Below are positions 1 to 9,355 of a stretch of 64,000 nucleotides of DNA, in pieces (the first letter of the stretch is position 1; each line of letters opens with the position of its first letter). The stretch is from assembly GCF_014230085.1 (NCBI RefSeq), contig NZ_JACHVB010000013.1:186001-250000 (forward strand), written 5' to 3'. A program made the position numbers and the translations under genes. The notes under the pieces were generated by a model, which saw only the letters and a program-made list of their open reading frames with translations, was not told the DNA's origin and made no database searches. Source of the stretch: Ruficoccus amylovorans. Its GTDB lineage: Bacteria; Verrucomicrobiota; Verrucomicrobiia; Opitutales; Cerasicoccaceae.

Positions 1-633
1 CCAGAAGTCGGTGATGACGGCCCGGACGTTGTCGAGCTGGTCGGCCTGCACGACGTAGTCGGCGGGCAGCGGGATTTCCTGAATGCTGAAGGTGCCCGCG
101 GCCAGGTCGGCGGTCATCGGGTGGTGCATGCCGTCAGCGGTGACCTTGACCTTCTCCGCCAGGACGAAACCGGCGGGGGTCTGCATCCAGGAGTTGGCCA
201 CCACGATCCACACGGCGCTGAAGTGCGAGCCGAGGCAAACCATCAGGGTGGCGAAAAAGTGCGTGTACGGGCCGACCTTGTCCCAGCCAAAGAGCAGCAC
301 GGCTAGGAAACCCGACTCCAGGAAGAAGGCGTAAAGCCCCTCAATAGCCAGCGGGCTGCCGAATACGTCCCCCACGAAGCGCGAGTAGGTGGCCCAGTTC
401 GTGCCGAACTCGAACTCCATCACGATACCGCTGGCGACCCCGACGGCGAAGGTCAGACCGAATATCCGCGTCCAGAAACGCGCCATATTGTGGTAGATCG
501 GCCGCCTTGTTTTCAGCCAGAATAGCTGCACGATGACCAGAAACAACCCCAACCCGATACTGAAAACCGGATAGATGTAGTGAAAAGCAATCGTGAAGGC
601 GAACTGGATCCGCGAGAGGATTTCGACGTCCAT
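1..633 (-). CDS. cydA: Cytochrome bd ubiquinol oxidase subunit I (N-terminal part)
   Basis: Quinol-oxidising, heme-bearing subunit of the bd-type terminal oxidase in the inner membrane, which reduces oxygen to water at low oxygen tension. Only the first 211 codons lie in the window; the gene runs off the left edge. The start [13 protein letters not shown] is the standard CydA N-terminus, and His18 matches the conserved N-terminal heme-ligand histidine (His19 in E. coli). Further family blocks are [18 protein letters not shown], a run ending in [17 protein letters not shown], and [15 protein letters not shown]. Several transmembrane segments are evident. The start ATG at 633 is preceded by GGAAC, a weak ribosome site. 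cydB would be expected downstream, outside the window. The family assignment is secure; the Q-loop type cannot be judged. Confidence 0.93.
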   Translation of the reverse strand, partial: MDVEILSRIQFAFTIAFHYIYPVFSIGLGLFLVIVQLFWLKTRRPIYHNMARFWTRIFGLTFAVGVASGIVMEFEFGTNWATYSRFVGDVFGSPLAIEGLYAFFLESGFLAVLLFGWDKVGPYTHFFATLMVCLGSHFSAVWIVVANSWMQTPAGFVLAEKVKVTADGMHHPMTADLAAGTFSIQEIPLPADYVVQADQLDNVRAVITDFW

Positions 634-832
634 CGGTTCCGCATTGTGTGGAGCTTCACGGCGATAGCACGCTTATTCGTAAAAAAAACAACTTACGCCG
701 TCCTATCCCTGTATAGATCAGCCCTGCGACGGGACGCAGAAAACCTTCCCCACCCTTTCCGCCCGCCTGCGCCGGTATTGGCTGAGCCTGAAACCGTTAC
801 CACCTGACCGGGTCATCATCCCGTCCAGTGTC

Positions 833-3100
833 TCAGCACCAGCCCTGGCGGCGTGCGCGGCGAAGCAATCGGCGGGCCTGGCGGAATGTCACCTTGGCGG
901 CGGGGCGCTGGCTCTGCTCGCCAAAGCGTACTGCCAGCAACGCCTGATAGGTCTCCTCCCAGGCGGTACCGTCCTCCGCTTCCGGAGGATGGGCGAGCAG
1001 GTGCTCCCGCACCGGACGATAACGCGCCAGCAACTTTCCGGCCCGCTTGCGTTGGGGGTCAAAGACCTGCATTCCGGGCCGGGAACTCCGGCGGTGCATG
1101 AGCGAACGCAGCCACAGCACGACGAAACGCATTGCCAGAAACAGGAAACAGACGGCGGAGACGCCGAGCGCGATCCGGAGGATTTTTTCGCGGTTCCAGC
1201 CCTGAGTCAGCCAGGATTTAAAGGCGTTGATCTGCTCCCGCAGCCAGGAACGGGCCTGACCGTAGGTTCGCTCGGAGTAACCCTTGAGATTCTGGGCCAG
1301 CCGGGCCTGGTCGCCCTCGTCAAAGCTGATGACCCGGCGGTACCAGACCATGCGGATGCTGTCGATCCAGGCCAACCAGCCGGAAAAACGTCCCACCGAG
1401 GCCGTCTCCATGCCGGGACCGCCAGGAGCTTCCAGCCCGGACTGCGGCGTCGGGTCCACCCGCAGCCAGTTGCCCTCACGGTCATAGACCTCGACCCAGG
1501 CGTGGGCGTTGCGGTTGCGCACGACGAGGTAATCCTCGTAGCCGTTCCACTCGGCCCCGGCAAACCCGGCCACCAGCCGCGACGGGAAACCCGCCGAGCG
1601 TGCGAGCAAGGCGAAAGCCCCGGCAAAGTGCTCACACCAGCCACGGTCATCCTGCTGCATCCACAGGATGAGGGGATCGCCCTCCTGCATGTACATTTCC
1701 CGCAGGCTGCGGCTGTAACGGTAGTGCCCGTGCAGCCACTTCAGCGCCGCCGCGATGAACGTCTGCGCATCCATCTCTTCCCCCCCGGTGATCTCCTGCA
1801 CCAGCCCCTCCAGGTAGGCGCGGTCCTCCTCCCGGTACGGGAGCGCACGGGTGGTGGCCGGGTATTCCAGACCGCTACGGGGCATCTCGCGGTCGAGTTC
1901 GATCCGGGGCGAGGCCACGGGGTCGTGCTCGATCAGCTCGAATTGCTCCATCTCGGTCGCGCTGATCCGGTCCCCCTTGTTCATGCCGCTGACCGAGTAG
2001 GCGAAGCGGGAGGGGTTGACCGTTTCCAGCGACACGATGTTGAGCCGGGGGAAAGTCCGAAACTTATTCTTTTTCTGGATCTGGAAACGCATCTGCGAAA
2101 ACGGCCCCAACAGTGGAAGGTACTCGCTGACGTTACCCTCCATGTAAAAGATCCAGTCCCCCTCGTTGCCTTCCGGTTCCCGCCCCCAGTAATCGGCAGC
2201 CACCAGGTTGCCCTCCCCCATTTCGCCCCCCTTGCGCTTGACCCAGTGCGACATGCGGAAGCCCTGCTCGGTGTATTCGTCGAGCACGACCATCCGCCAG
2301 TAGGGATTGGAGGGGATGTTGTTGGCATTGGGCACCTCGACGCGCATGGCGATGCGGTCGTCGTTCTGGAGGCGGCTGACATCCCCGTAGCGCACGATGT
2401 CGCTGAACCCGCTCATGCTCGTGCCCGCCATTTGCAGGAAGGGCAGAGCCTGGTCGATACGGAAGCGCGGGATGGTCACAAAAATCACGCTGCTGACGGT
2501 GACAACGCCCGCGAACAGCACGGCGGCGAACCCGATCAGCCGGTAGTCCATGCTCAGGCGCAGGCGGCGCAGGAACGCCCCCCAACGGAAGCCCTTCCAG
2601 TCGGCGCGGGTGAGCTTGGTCGCCTGGCTCGACTCCAGGATATTGACGACAAACAGCAGCACCATGGCCAGGGGCGTAAAGAGCAGCATCTGCGCCCCGA
2701 AGGACAGCGACACGGTCAGCACACCCGCGATGACGAGGATGAACAGGCACAGCAGGACCAGTTGCAGGTCCTCGCGGCGGCTGCGGTACTGCAGGCAACG
2801 GTAAACCGACAGCAGCATGACCATCCGCACCAGCGGCTTGAGAAACTCCTGCCCGTGCAGCAGGAAGTCCAGCCCCACCACAAGGATGAGCGCAGGCGTC
2901 ATGGCCCGCCAGAACAGCGGTGCAATCCGCCCCGGCAGCCCCGGAGCGCACACCGTCAACGCAATCAGAAAACCGAAAAACAAGAGCAGCGGCTGGTTCC
3001 CGAAATCCAGGTCGAGCATGGCCCAGAACGCAATCAGGGCCAGCAGTTGCCCCAGCAGCCACTTCAGGCGGTGAAAATCGGTCTGCGTGAAGGTGTTCAT
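833..3100 (-). CDS. TgpA-type membrane transglutaminase-like protein (DUF3488 + transglutaminase core)
   Basis: Integral membrane protein with an extracytoplasmic transglutaminase/protease-like domain. The N-terminal third is a series of hydrophobic segments (roughly residues 12-215), as in the DUF3488/TgpA family. The papain-like core follows, with visible triad residues Cys489 (GWCEHFAG), His533 (NAHAWVEVYD) and Asp549 (RVDPTP). A further membrane segment lies near residue 650, followed by a basic cytoplasmic tail. At 755 residues it is slightly longer than typical TgpA. Its ATG shares one base with the upstream DUF58 stop codon (TGATG), so the two genes are translationally coupled. The moxR-DUF58-transglutaminase order is widespread in bacteria and is thought to serve envelope protein processing; the substrate here is unknown. 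Confidence 0.9.
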   Translation of the reverse strand: MNTFTQTDFHRLKWLLGQLLALIAFWAMLDLDFGNQPLLLFFGFLIALTVCAPGLPGRIAPLFWRAMTPALILVVGLDFLLHGQEFLKPLVRMVMLLSVYRCLQYRSRREDLQLVLLCLFILVIAGVLTVSLSFGAQMLLFTPLAMVLLFVVNILESSQATKLTRADWKGFRWGAFLRRLRLSMDYRLIGFAAVLFAGVVTVSSVIFVTIPRFRIDQALPFLQMAGTSMSGFSDIVRYGDVSRLQNDDRIAMRVEVPNANNIPSNPYWRMVVLDEYTEQGFRMSHWVKRKGGEMGEGNLVAADYWGREPEGNEGDWIFYMEGNVSEYLPLLGPFSQMRFQIQKKNKFRTFPRLNIVSLETVNPSRFAYSVSGMNKGDRISATEMEQFELIEHDPVASPRIELDREMPRSGLEYPATTRALPYREEDRAYLEGLVQEITGGEEMDAQTFIAAALKWLHGHYRYSRSLREMYMQEGDPLILWMQQDDRGWCEHFAGAFALLARSAGFPSRLVAGFAGAEWNGYEDYLVVRNRNAHAWVEVYDREGNWLRVDPTPQSGLEAPGGPGMETASVGRFSGWLAWIDSIRMVWYRRVISFDEGDQARLAQNLKGYSERTYGQARSWLREQINAFKSWLTQGWNREKILRIALGVSAVCFLFLAMRFVVLWLRSLMHRRSSRPGMQVFDPQRKRAGKLLARYRPVREHLLAHPPEAEDGTAWEETYQALLAVRFGEQSQRPAAKVTFRQARRLLRRARRQGWC

Positions 3101-4281
3101 CAGGCCGTGCCGACAGAGTTACCGCCCACGTAGGCGTGGACGCTCGCCCCCACGCCGGGGCGGAAAGTGATCAGGTTGTAGCTGGTGATCTCGGGCGAAG
3201 GCTGGTAGTGCTCGACCGGGGCCAGCGTGGACAGCTTGAGCAGAAAGGCATTGAGGTCGTGCAGGCGCTTGACCGGGCTGACCGGCTCGTCGTTGATCGC
3301 GTATGCGATCAGGCTACCCTGTCGAAACAGATCTTCGGCCAGGCTCCCGGCAAAGGAACACAGCTTCTCAAAACGCTCCGCGGTCTGCGCATGCAGCTTC
3401 CCCTCCTCCGACCAGAGCGAGGCCGGGGACTCGACGAAGACGAGGTAACCGTCGCGGTTTTCCTCCGCCATCTGCCGGATCATCAGGCGGCGCAGGCGGG
3501 CCGATGCCTTCCAGTGCACCAGCCGCTGAGAGTCGCCCTGCTGGTAGCGCCGGATATTAATCAACTCGGCCCCGCCGCCGGGACGACGGCTGGCCTCCCC
3601 GCGCCGACGGGCGTGGTGCCCGACCGGCGGCTGAAAGGTGTAGTCGATCCGCGCCGGGAAAACCGTGATTGGGTGCTTGATGCCTCCACCGACGATTTTG
3701 CGCAGAAAGCCGAACGGGAACTGCGACTCCAGCCCCGAGACAATAATCGTGTCCCTGCCCCGCTCCTGCGGACGGTAAATCCACCCCAAACGGCGCTGTT
3801 CCCCGGCATTGAGCCGTGAGTCCAGAAAGACGCGTTCCTTCTTGCCCGGACCACGTGTACGCACGTTGAAGCAGATGTTGTAGGTCGGCAGGAGCGCCTT
3901 GGTGTTGCGCAGCTCGATTTGCAGGTCGGCCTTCTCCCCCACCCGGAATTGCGTGGGCAGGTTCAGCCGCCAGCGGGTGCCCTTGAAGTTGAGCCAGCTC
4001 AGGAAGCCGCTCAGGATCAGGCTCGAAAGCAGCAGTGAGAGTGCCATGAAGAGGATGTTGCTGGCGGTGTTGTAGGCGGCCGTGCCCAGGCCCAGCGCCA
4101 CCAGAATGAGCGCGTAACCGGCCGGAGTCGGAATGATCCGGCTGCCCTCCGGCGGCAGGACCATGATCCACAGCAGCCGCCAGAAACCGCTCTCACGGCT
4201 CAGCCGCGAGGAGAAAAAGCCCGGATCGGCCCAGTCGCCGGGACGCGCCGCCGAGGGGTTCGGCTCTGCCCAGGTGCTCAC
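3100..4281 (-). CDS. DUF58 domain-containing protein
   Basis: Middle gene of the MoxR/DUF58/TgpA operon. The protein has 393 residues. Two hydrophobic segments lie near residues 50-95, followed by a beta-rich region and the diagnostic DUF58 block near residues 240-275 ([14 protein letters not shown], then LMIRQMAEE). DUF58 proteins resemble von Willebrand A-fold proteins and are thought to act with MoxR AAA+ ATPases; no enzymatic activity is established. The start codon is GTG at 4281 and overlaps the moxR stop by four bases (GTGA), and its own stop overlaps the start of the transglutaminase gene. This tight packing indicates a single transcript. Family membership is clear; the molecular role is inferred from context. 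Confidence 0.9.
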   Translation of the reverse strand: MSTWAEPNPSAARPGDWADPGFFSSRLSRESGFWRLLWIMVLPPEGSRIIPTPAGYALILVALGLGTAAYNTASNILFMALSLLLSSLILSGFLSWLNFKGTRWRLNLPTQFRVGEKADLQIELRNTKALLPTYNICFNVRTRGPGKKERVFLDSRLNAGEQRRLGWIYRPQERGRDTIIVSGLESQFPFGFLRKIVGGGIKHPITVFPARIDYTFQPPVGHHARRRGEASRRPGGGAELINIRRYQQGDSQRLVHWKASARLRRLMIRQMAEENRDGYLVFVESPASLWSEEGKLHAQTAERFEKLCSFAGSLAEDLFRQGSLIAYAINDEPVSPVKRLHDLNAFLLKLSTLAPVEHYQPSPEITSYNLITFRPGVGASVHAYVGGNSVGTA

Positions 4282-5255
4282 GTCGGGACGGGAATGTTGT
4301 CGAGCATGCGGTTGAGAATGCCCTCAACCAGACGGCGTTCCTCCATCGGGTCGGAGGTCTGGCGACGCAGGTGCAGCCGGTGGGTAAAGACCGCCCGGAG
4401 CACCCCGCTGACATCCTCGGGGATGACGAAGCCCCGGCCCTCGACCAGGGCGTTGGCCTGGGCGGCGAGTTTGAGCGCGAGCGTCCCGCGCGTGCTGATC
4501 CCGGCCTCGAACTCGCTCTCGGTCCGCGTGGCCTGCACGAGCTTGAGCATGTAGTGCAGGATGCTCTCCTCGACAAAAACCTGCGGCGTGAAGTGCTGGA
4601 TCTCCTGCACCTCCTTTTTCGTCACCACCGGCCCGATGTCGATCGTGTCGTAGCTGCCCCGGCTGGCGTTGCGCATGAGGATTTCCAACTCGTCCTCGTA
4701 CTGCGGGTAGCCCATCTGGAGGCGCATGTGAAAGCGGTCCATCTGGCTCTCGGGCAGCGGGAAAGTCCCCTCGTAATCGACCGGGTTCTGCGTGGCGAAG
4801 ACGAGGAAGGGCGAGCCCACGGTGTAGGTCTGCCCGTCCACGGTGACCTTGCCCCGGTCCATGGCTTCGAGCAGGCTGGACTGGGTCTTCGGCGTGGTGC
4901 GGTTGATCTCGTCGGCCAGCACGATGTTGGCGAAGATCGGGCCTTTCTTGAAAACAAATTCCTTGAGCTGGTCGTCGTAGATAGAGACCCCGATCACGTC
5001 ACTGGGCAGCAGGTCGCTGGTGAACTGAATGCGCGAAAAGGTACAGTCCACCGACCGCGCCAGGCAATAGGCTAGCGTGGTCTTGCCCACCCCCGGCAAG
5101 TCCTCGATCAGCACATGCCCCCCGGCAACCAGTGAAACCACCACCTGTCGCACCACCTCGTCCTTGCCGCGAATGACGGTGCCGATGTTGTGCCGCAGAT
5201 TATCGAGGGTTTCCTTGATACGCGGAGCGGGGATGGGCTTCGAGGGGGTACTCAT
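4278..5255 (-). CDS. MoxR-family AAA+ ATPase
   Basis: AAA+ ATPase of the MoxR group, a chaperone-like ATPase usually paired with DUF58/VWA proteins. Walker A is GVGKTT (about residues 55-60 from this start), Walker B is IVLADEINR, and the arginine-finger region and C-terminal lid follow. From the ATG at 5255 ([12 protein letters not shown]) it is 325 residues, the usual MoxR length. An in-frame ATG at 5291 adds 12 residues and has a G-rich stretch just upstream, so it remains possible. First gene of the three-gene operon that continues with the DUF58 and transglutaminase genes. It is divergent from the zinc-ribbon membrane protein at 5391, so promoters for both should lie in 5256-5390. Confidence 0.9.
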   Translation of the reverse strand: MSTPSKPIPAPRIKETLDNLRHNIGTVIRGKDEVVRQVVVSLVAGGHVLIEDLPGVGKTTLAYCLARSVDCTFSRIQFTSDLLPSDVIGVSIYDDQLKEFVFKKGPIFANIVLADEINRTTPKTQSSLLEAMDRGKVTVDGQTYTVGSPFLVFATQNPVDYEGTFPLPESQMDRFHMRLQMGYPQYEDELEILMRNASRGSYDTIDIGPVVTKKEVQEIQHFTPQVFVEESILHYMLKLVQATRTESEFEAGISTRGTLALKLAAQANALVEGRGFVIPEDVSGVLRAVFTHRLHLRRQTSDPMEERRLVEGILNRMLDNIPVPT

Positions 5256-5390
5256 GGTTCTATATATCAGTTGGGGGCTGTGGTTAATCATACTCCCCCG
5301 CCGCCGGCTTGCAAGCCAAGGCCACCATATTTACCCCTTGCCCGAGGAGAAAAATAACGTTACTGCTGCCAGCGTGAATCCCACGCCCCT

Positions 5391-5825
5391 ATGTACAGCG
5401 TAAAACCCGGGAGAGGCCCTTCCCTGATGGGCGGAGTCGGCGGCATTGTCGCTGCCGTTTTTGGCATCATCTGGACCATCGGAGCCGCTTCGATGGGCGC
5501 ACCGGTTTTTTTCACGGCGTTCGGGGCCGTGTTCGTCCTCGCCGCGCTCGGGATGGCCGCGTATAATTTTTTCAACGCCACCAGCAAAAACCGCCTGAGC
5601 AATTTCGACATCACCTCCGGCCACGAGGAACACGACCCCCTCGCTCAGGCCCTTGGCTATGAACGCCGCGAGCGCCATCCACATGACCACCGCCGCCCGC
5701 CCGGCCAGCACCAAGCCCCGCCGACCGGCAATCCGCGCAAGTACCCCGGCGAGCACTGTCCCTTCTGCGGCGCGAAGGTCGAGCCCAATTTCGACTTCTG
5801 CCCCCGTTGCGGCAAGGATATTTAA
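5391..5825 (+). CDS. Small membrane protein with C-terminal zinc ribbon
   Basis: Unrecognised 144-residue protein. Two hydrophobic segments (about residues 14-34 and 38-60) are followed by a polar, His/Pro-rich linker and a C-terminal double-CxxC zinc ribbon: Cys123-Pro-Phe-Cys126 and Cys137-Pro-Arg-Cys140 (CPFCGAK ... CPRCGKDI). The layout is a two-pass membrane anchor with a cytoplasmic, probably zinc-binding knuckle. It stands alone and divergent from the moxR operon. The zinc-ribbon assignment is direct from the cysteine pattern. The function is unknown; such ribbons often mediate protein or nucleic acid contacts. Confidence 0.7.
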   Translation: MYSVKPGRGPSLMGGVGGIVAAVFGIIWTIGAASMGAPVFFTAFGAVFVLAALGMAAYNFFNATSKNRLSNFDITSGHEEHDPLAQALGYERRERHPHDHRRPPGQHQAPPTGNPRKYPGEHCPFCGAKVEPNFDFCPRCGKDI

Positions 5826-5829
5826 CCGC

Positions 5830-5846
5830 TGTTACCCCAGGTAACA
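5830..5846. terminator. Hairpin between convergent genes, possible bidirectional terminator
   Basis: A 7-bp perfect stem (TGTTACC / GGTAACA) with a 3-nt loop lies just after the stop of the zinc-ribbon gene and before the stop of the convergent membrane gene. There is no T-tract on either side, so termination activity is uncertain. Confidence 0.3.
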
Positions 5847-5855
5847 CGATTTACC

Positions 5856-6878
5856 TTACCCCCCGGAAGCGGCTTCTCTTCCATCAGCCGGAGTTGCCGG
5901 ATCATCCTCGCTGAGCACCTCGGGCACGAGCAGGTAGGTGCTGAATAAAAAGAACCACGAGCCTATCATCAGGGCGAAGAAATTCCCCCACCACTGCGGA
6001 AACTCCAACGGCCCCTGCCCGAAGTACCCCACCAAGCTCGAACACAGGAATCCGAACGAGCCCAGCAGGCTGAAAAAATTGATCCACCAGGCCATGTCCC
6101 AGACCAGCCAGGCCCAGCGCCGGTGGCTGACCTCGACCAGCCCGATGTAGCTGGCCATGACGAAGCAGCACGAGGCCAGTGTGCTCGGGGTCCACACGTA
6201 CAGGTCGCTCTGCCACCAGCTCAGCCCCGCGACCAGCGCCATGCCGCAGTTGATGTTAAAGATGCACGCCCCGGTCAACTGCACCACCGCAGCCCGGAAG
6301 TCGATCCGCCCCCACTCCCAGCCGAACCAACGCCAACGGCGGCGGGCGGGTTTGCCCGCGTGGCTCCGGCTCGGGTCGGACGGAGCGTTGAGCGCCTCCA
6401 ATACCAGCATCGAACTGCCGATGGTGAAAAAGACCGAGCCCATGAAGCAGGTAAAGTCCAGCGCCCACGCGCTCCAGCCCATCCACTGCGCGATAGTGGA
6501 AAACGCCATCGGCACCGTCCCGAGGACAAAGCAGATCGAACCAATGATAAAGATCAGCCCGATCCACCAGCTCAAGTGGTCGAAGCGCCAGCCCCACCAG
6601 TGAAAATGCCGCAGGTCGGTCCGCAAGCGTCGCTCGATAGCTTTCAGGTCGGCCTCGGCACCCTCGGTGATAAGCGCACCCAGATGCTTGCGGTGGCGGC
6701 GAGACGTCCACACGTGCAGCCGTCCGTCCGGCAGGCGGTGGATCACGCGGGTGACGCACCGCCCCACCCGGTCGGTGCGCAGGAGCTCCCAATGCGCCGG
6801 GAAATCCACGTGCGGCGGCAAGCCCTCAGCCGGCAACTTCTGGTCTGTCTCTACGCGATTCACGGGCACGCCGGGCAT
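5856..6878 (-). CDS. Six-pass membrane protein, YrhK-like
   Basis: About 340 residues. A soluble N-terminal part of roughly 110 residues is followed by about six hydrophobic segments. The second, with GSVFFTIGSSMLVLEA, resembles the YrhK-like domain found in poorly characterised bacterial membrane proteins. The ATG at 6878 (MPGVPVNRVE) is chosen because it lies 17 bases after the stop of the upstream efflux gene; an in-frame start at 6965 would overlap that gene's 3' end. It is the last gene of the RND efflux operon by spacing and strand, so it may be co-expressed with the pump. Function unknown. The six-pass topology is read from sequence; the YrhK link is recalled from the motif and is moderate. 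Confidence 0.6.
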   Translation of the reverse strand: MPGVPVNRVETDQKLPAEGLPPHVDFPAHWELLRTDRVGRCVTRVIHRLPDGRLHVWTSRRHRKHLGALITEGAEADLKAIERRLRTDLRHFHWWGWRFDHLSWWIGLIFIIGSICFVLGTVPMAFSTIAQWMGWSAWALDFTCFMGSVFFTIGSSMLVLEALNAPSDPSRSHAGKPARRRWRWFGWEWGRIDFRAAVVQLTGACIFNINCGMALVAGLSWWQSDLYVWTPSTLASCCFVMASYIGLVEVSHRRWAWLVWDMAWWINFFSLLGSFGFLCSSLVGYFGQGPLEFPQWWGNFFALMIGSWFFLFSTYLLVPEVLSEDDPATPADGREAASGG

Positions 6879-6895
6879 CCGGTTAACGGGGCGGG

Positions 6896-9355
6896 TCACT
6901 GCGGGGAAACGGCACTGCTCCGCGTCGCCTCGCGTCCGATAAAGGCCTGCGCCCGCTGGATCCACTCCGTCCGCTGCGCGGGGTCGGCGTAGAACTCGTA
7001 AAAGTTGATCGCCCGCATGTAGTTGACCATGTCCTGCAAAAAGCCGTACACGGCGAGCACCTCGTTCTGGCGCTGGGTAAAGGCTTCGTTCTGCGCGTCG
7101 ATCAGGTCGATGTTGTTGACCATGCCCTGCCGGTATTTGTCGGTCACGATGTCGAGGTTGCGGTTGGCCCGGTCGGCGGCAGTCTTGCTGTACTCGATGT
7201 TGGCGCGGGAGGCAGCCAGTGAGTAGAGCGCGTTAAGGATGCGCTGCTGGACGAGCTGGCGGGTCAGCTCGCGGGTGTACTCCAGCCCGCGCACGACGGA
7301 CCGCTGGCGGATCACGTCAAAGACCCGCGCCCCGCCCTCGAAGATCGGTATCTCGGCCTCGACCATGACGGCCCAGGCGTCGTCGTCGGGCGGGAAAGTC
7401 GGGTTGTACTCGCTGCTCTGATGAAAAGTGTTGGCGTAGTTGAAGTTCGCCCCGACCTCGGGCATGTAAAAGGCCCGCTGTTTCTGGTCGAGGCTGATCT
7501 CCTGCCCCTGAATCAGCCGGTCGAACGCGCCCACTTCGGGGCTGCGCGACACCCCGTACTGGAGCGAAAAGAGCCGGAAGCGCTCGTAGTCCGAAGCCGT
7601 CGCGATGAGCCCGGAGGCCGTCTCGGCCACGTCGCGGAAGTGCGAAGACTCCAGCGAAAGGTCTTCGGGTTGCCAGCGCTTGCTCAGGTCCTCGCCGAGC
7701 ACCTGATTAAGCGCCACCAGCGCCTGCTCGACCGTGGCTTGCGCGTCGGAAACCTGTGCCCGGTCCCCGGCCTCCGCCGCCTCGAAGCGGTAAACCTCCT
7801 CGCGCCCGCCGGTGCCGACTTCCTCGCGGATGCGGGACAGCTCAAGATTTCGCCGGGTCACGGCGAGGTTATCCCGGGCGACGCGCTCGACCGCCAGGGC
7901 CGAGAGGTAGTTGATGTACGCGAAAGCCGTCCCCTGAATGATGTCCAGCCGCGTGACCTCCTCCTGCAGGGTGGCGGCTTGGTAGTTCTCGCCCGCGACC
8001 TGGAGGTTGGCCAGGCGCTGGTCGCTGTAAATAATCTGGCTGATGCGCACGCCGACATTGGCCTCGACCTTCGGGGTGGCCCCTCCGGAGGCGCGGACGG
8101 TCCCGGCGTCCACCTGCTGGTAGCCGGTGAAGGCGCTGATCTGCGGCAACAGGGGGCTCATCGCGAGCCGCTTGTCCTCGTAGCTGACCTTGGTGTCCTG
8201 CTGGCGCGAGAGGTACTCGAAGTTAAACCGCAACGCCTTTTCGATGGCCCCGACCAGTTCGATGGGGTCGCCGGTCACGATCTCGTCTTCAAACAGCACC
8301 TCGGCGTTGGCGGCGGTCTCGAAGCCGATGTCGTAGCCGATTTGCTGCGCGGTGAGAGCATTGAGGTACAGGCGCGGCTCCACGCGGATGCGCGCCGCCA
8401 GCGTCTCGGGGGCGCTGCCAAGGATGATGCGCTGGAGGTTGAGCGCAAGCCGCCGCGTCAGTTGCAAATCGATGTCCGGCAGCGAACCGGCCAGCACCCC
8501 GGCCCGAACCGCCGGTTCACCTCGAAAGGCGAAGGACGGCAGGCCCCGCGCGTTGATGCCCGCGATGAGTTTTTCCCGCTCGGCCTTGTCCATCTGCCAG
8601 GGCGGAAACAGGTACACCGCCCGCGCGTCGGGCGGAAGTTGGTCGAGCACAGACTGGGCATCTGCGCCCATCCCGACGACTTCGACCTGCGCCTTTACCG
8701 CCGTCTTCAGTTCGTCCAGGTAGTCCTGCATGAAGGCCGTCGCGTCCGCGTAGGGGGCATCGACCAACACGTAAAGCCGGGAAAAATCCACCAGCCCGAT
8801 AAAGTCCTGCAAATCCTCCCGCACGGTGTGGCCGCCGGTCACGAGATTGAGATTGGGAACCTTGGAGCGGCCCATCTCGTCGAGCAGGAGGTTAATCATC
8901 TCCGGCTCCTGCAACCACGCGCCGACCACGGGCTTGGGCAGCGGATAGGTCGCCCCGGTGGCGGCGTTCATCACCAGCAGCCCCTGCACGAGGACGGCAT
9001 CGGCCTCCGGATCGACCAGCCCGGCCCGCAGGGCCTCGGCGGCGCGCCCCGGCGCCCAGTGCGCACTGAAGTCGCCGTCCTCTTTAAAAACCACCTGCAC
9101 CCGGCCCCGGAGCAGCCCCTCCAGCTCCTGCCGCACCCCGGCCAGTTGAGTCTCGAAGACGGGGGAGTCCCCGTCGCGCACCACCGCGACCGTGTAGGTC
9201 TGCGCCGGAGCGGGGGCGCTTTTACCGGCGGGGCCGGAGGGGGCATTCGCGGCACTGCCGGCGGACTCCGCCCCACCCTGCGCAGGGGAAGTCTGCGCGG
9301 CCAGCGGCAGCGCCAGCACGGCGGTCAGAAAGGAAAAAAGGAAACTAAGCTTCAT
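6896..9355 (-). CDS. TolC-family outer-membrane efflux protein with N-terminal periplasmic-binding-like domain
   Basis: 819 residues, almost twice the usual TolC length. A signal peptide (MKLSFLFSFLTAVLALPLAAQ) and a low-complexity Ala/Pro stretch precede a domain at about residues 50-340 that looks like a type I ABC substrate-binding fold (YTVAVVRDGDSPVFE, LVTGGHTV, AVYLFPPWQ, LPDIDLQLTRR). From about residue 345 to the end it is a TolC/OprM-type channel, with two repeats rich in Ala, Gln, Asn and Arg and the typical block YRQGMVNNIDLIDAQNEAFTQ. It overlaps the upstream RND permease by 11 bases, so it should be the outer-membrane partner of that pump. The binding-like domain on an outer-membrane channel is unusual and may sit in the periplasm. 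Confidence 0.85.
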   Translation of the reverse strand: MKLSFLFSFLTAVLALPLAAQTSPAQGGAESAGSAANAPSGPAGKSAPAPAQTYTVAVVRDGDSPVFETQLAGVRQELEGLLRGRVQVVFKEDGDFSAHWAPGRAAEALRAGLVDPEADAVLVQGLLVMNAATGATYPLPKPVVGAWLQEPEMINLLLDEMGRSKVPNLNLVTGGHTVREDLQDFIGLVDFSRLYVLVDAPYADATAFMQDYLDELKTAVKAQVEVVGMGADAQSVLDQLPPDARAVYLFPPWQMDKAEREKLIAGINARGLPSFAFRGEPAVRAGVLAGSLPDIDLQLTRRLALNLQRIILGSAPETLAARIRVEPRLYLNALTAQQIGYDIGFETAANAEVLFEDEIVTGDPIELVGAIEKALRFNFEYLSRQQDTKVSYEDKRLAMSPLLPQISAFTGYQQVDAGTVRASGGATPKVEANVGVRISQIIYSDQRLANLQVAGENYQAATLQEEVTRLDIIQGTAFAYINYLSALAVERVARDNLAVTRRNLELSRIREEVGTGGREEVYRFEAAEAGDRAQVSDAQATVEQALVALNQVLGEDLSKRWQPEDLSLESSHFRDVAETASGLIATASDYERFRLFSLQYGVSRSPEVGAFDRLIQGQEISLDQKQRAFYMPEVGANFNYANTFHQSSEYNPTFPPDDDAWAVMVEAEIPIFEGGARVFDVIRQRSVVRGLEYTRELTRQLVQQRILNALYSLAASRANIEYSKTAADRANRNLDIVTDKYRQGMVNNIDLIDAQNEAFTQRQNEVLAVYGFLQDMVNYMRAINFYEFYADPAQRTEWIQRAQAFIGREATRSSAVSPQ

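Noticed and set aside
3098-3102. Frameshift between the DUF58 and transglutaminase genes
   Set aside because: The one-base TGATG overlap is a normal coupled start/stop arrangement.
989-3133. Long plus-strand open frame (714 codons) across the transglutaminase and DUF58 genes
   Set aside because: Antisense to two well-recognised genes; long antisense frames are common in GC-rich DNA. No family motif in its translation.
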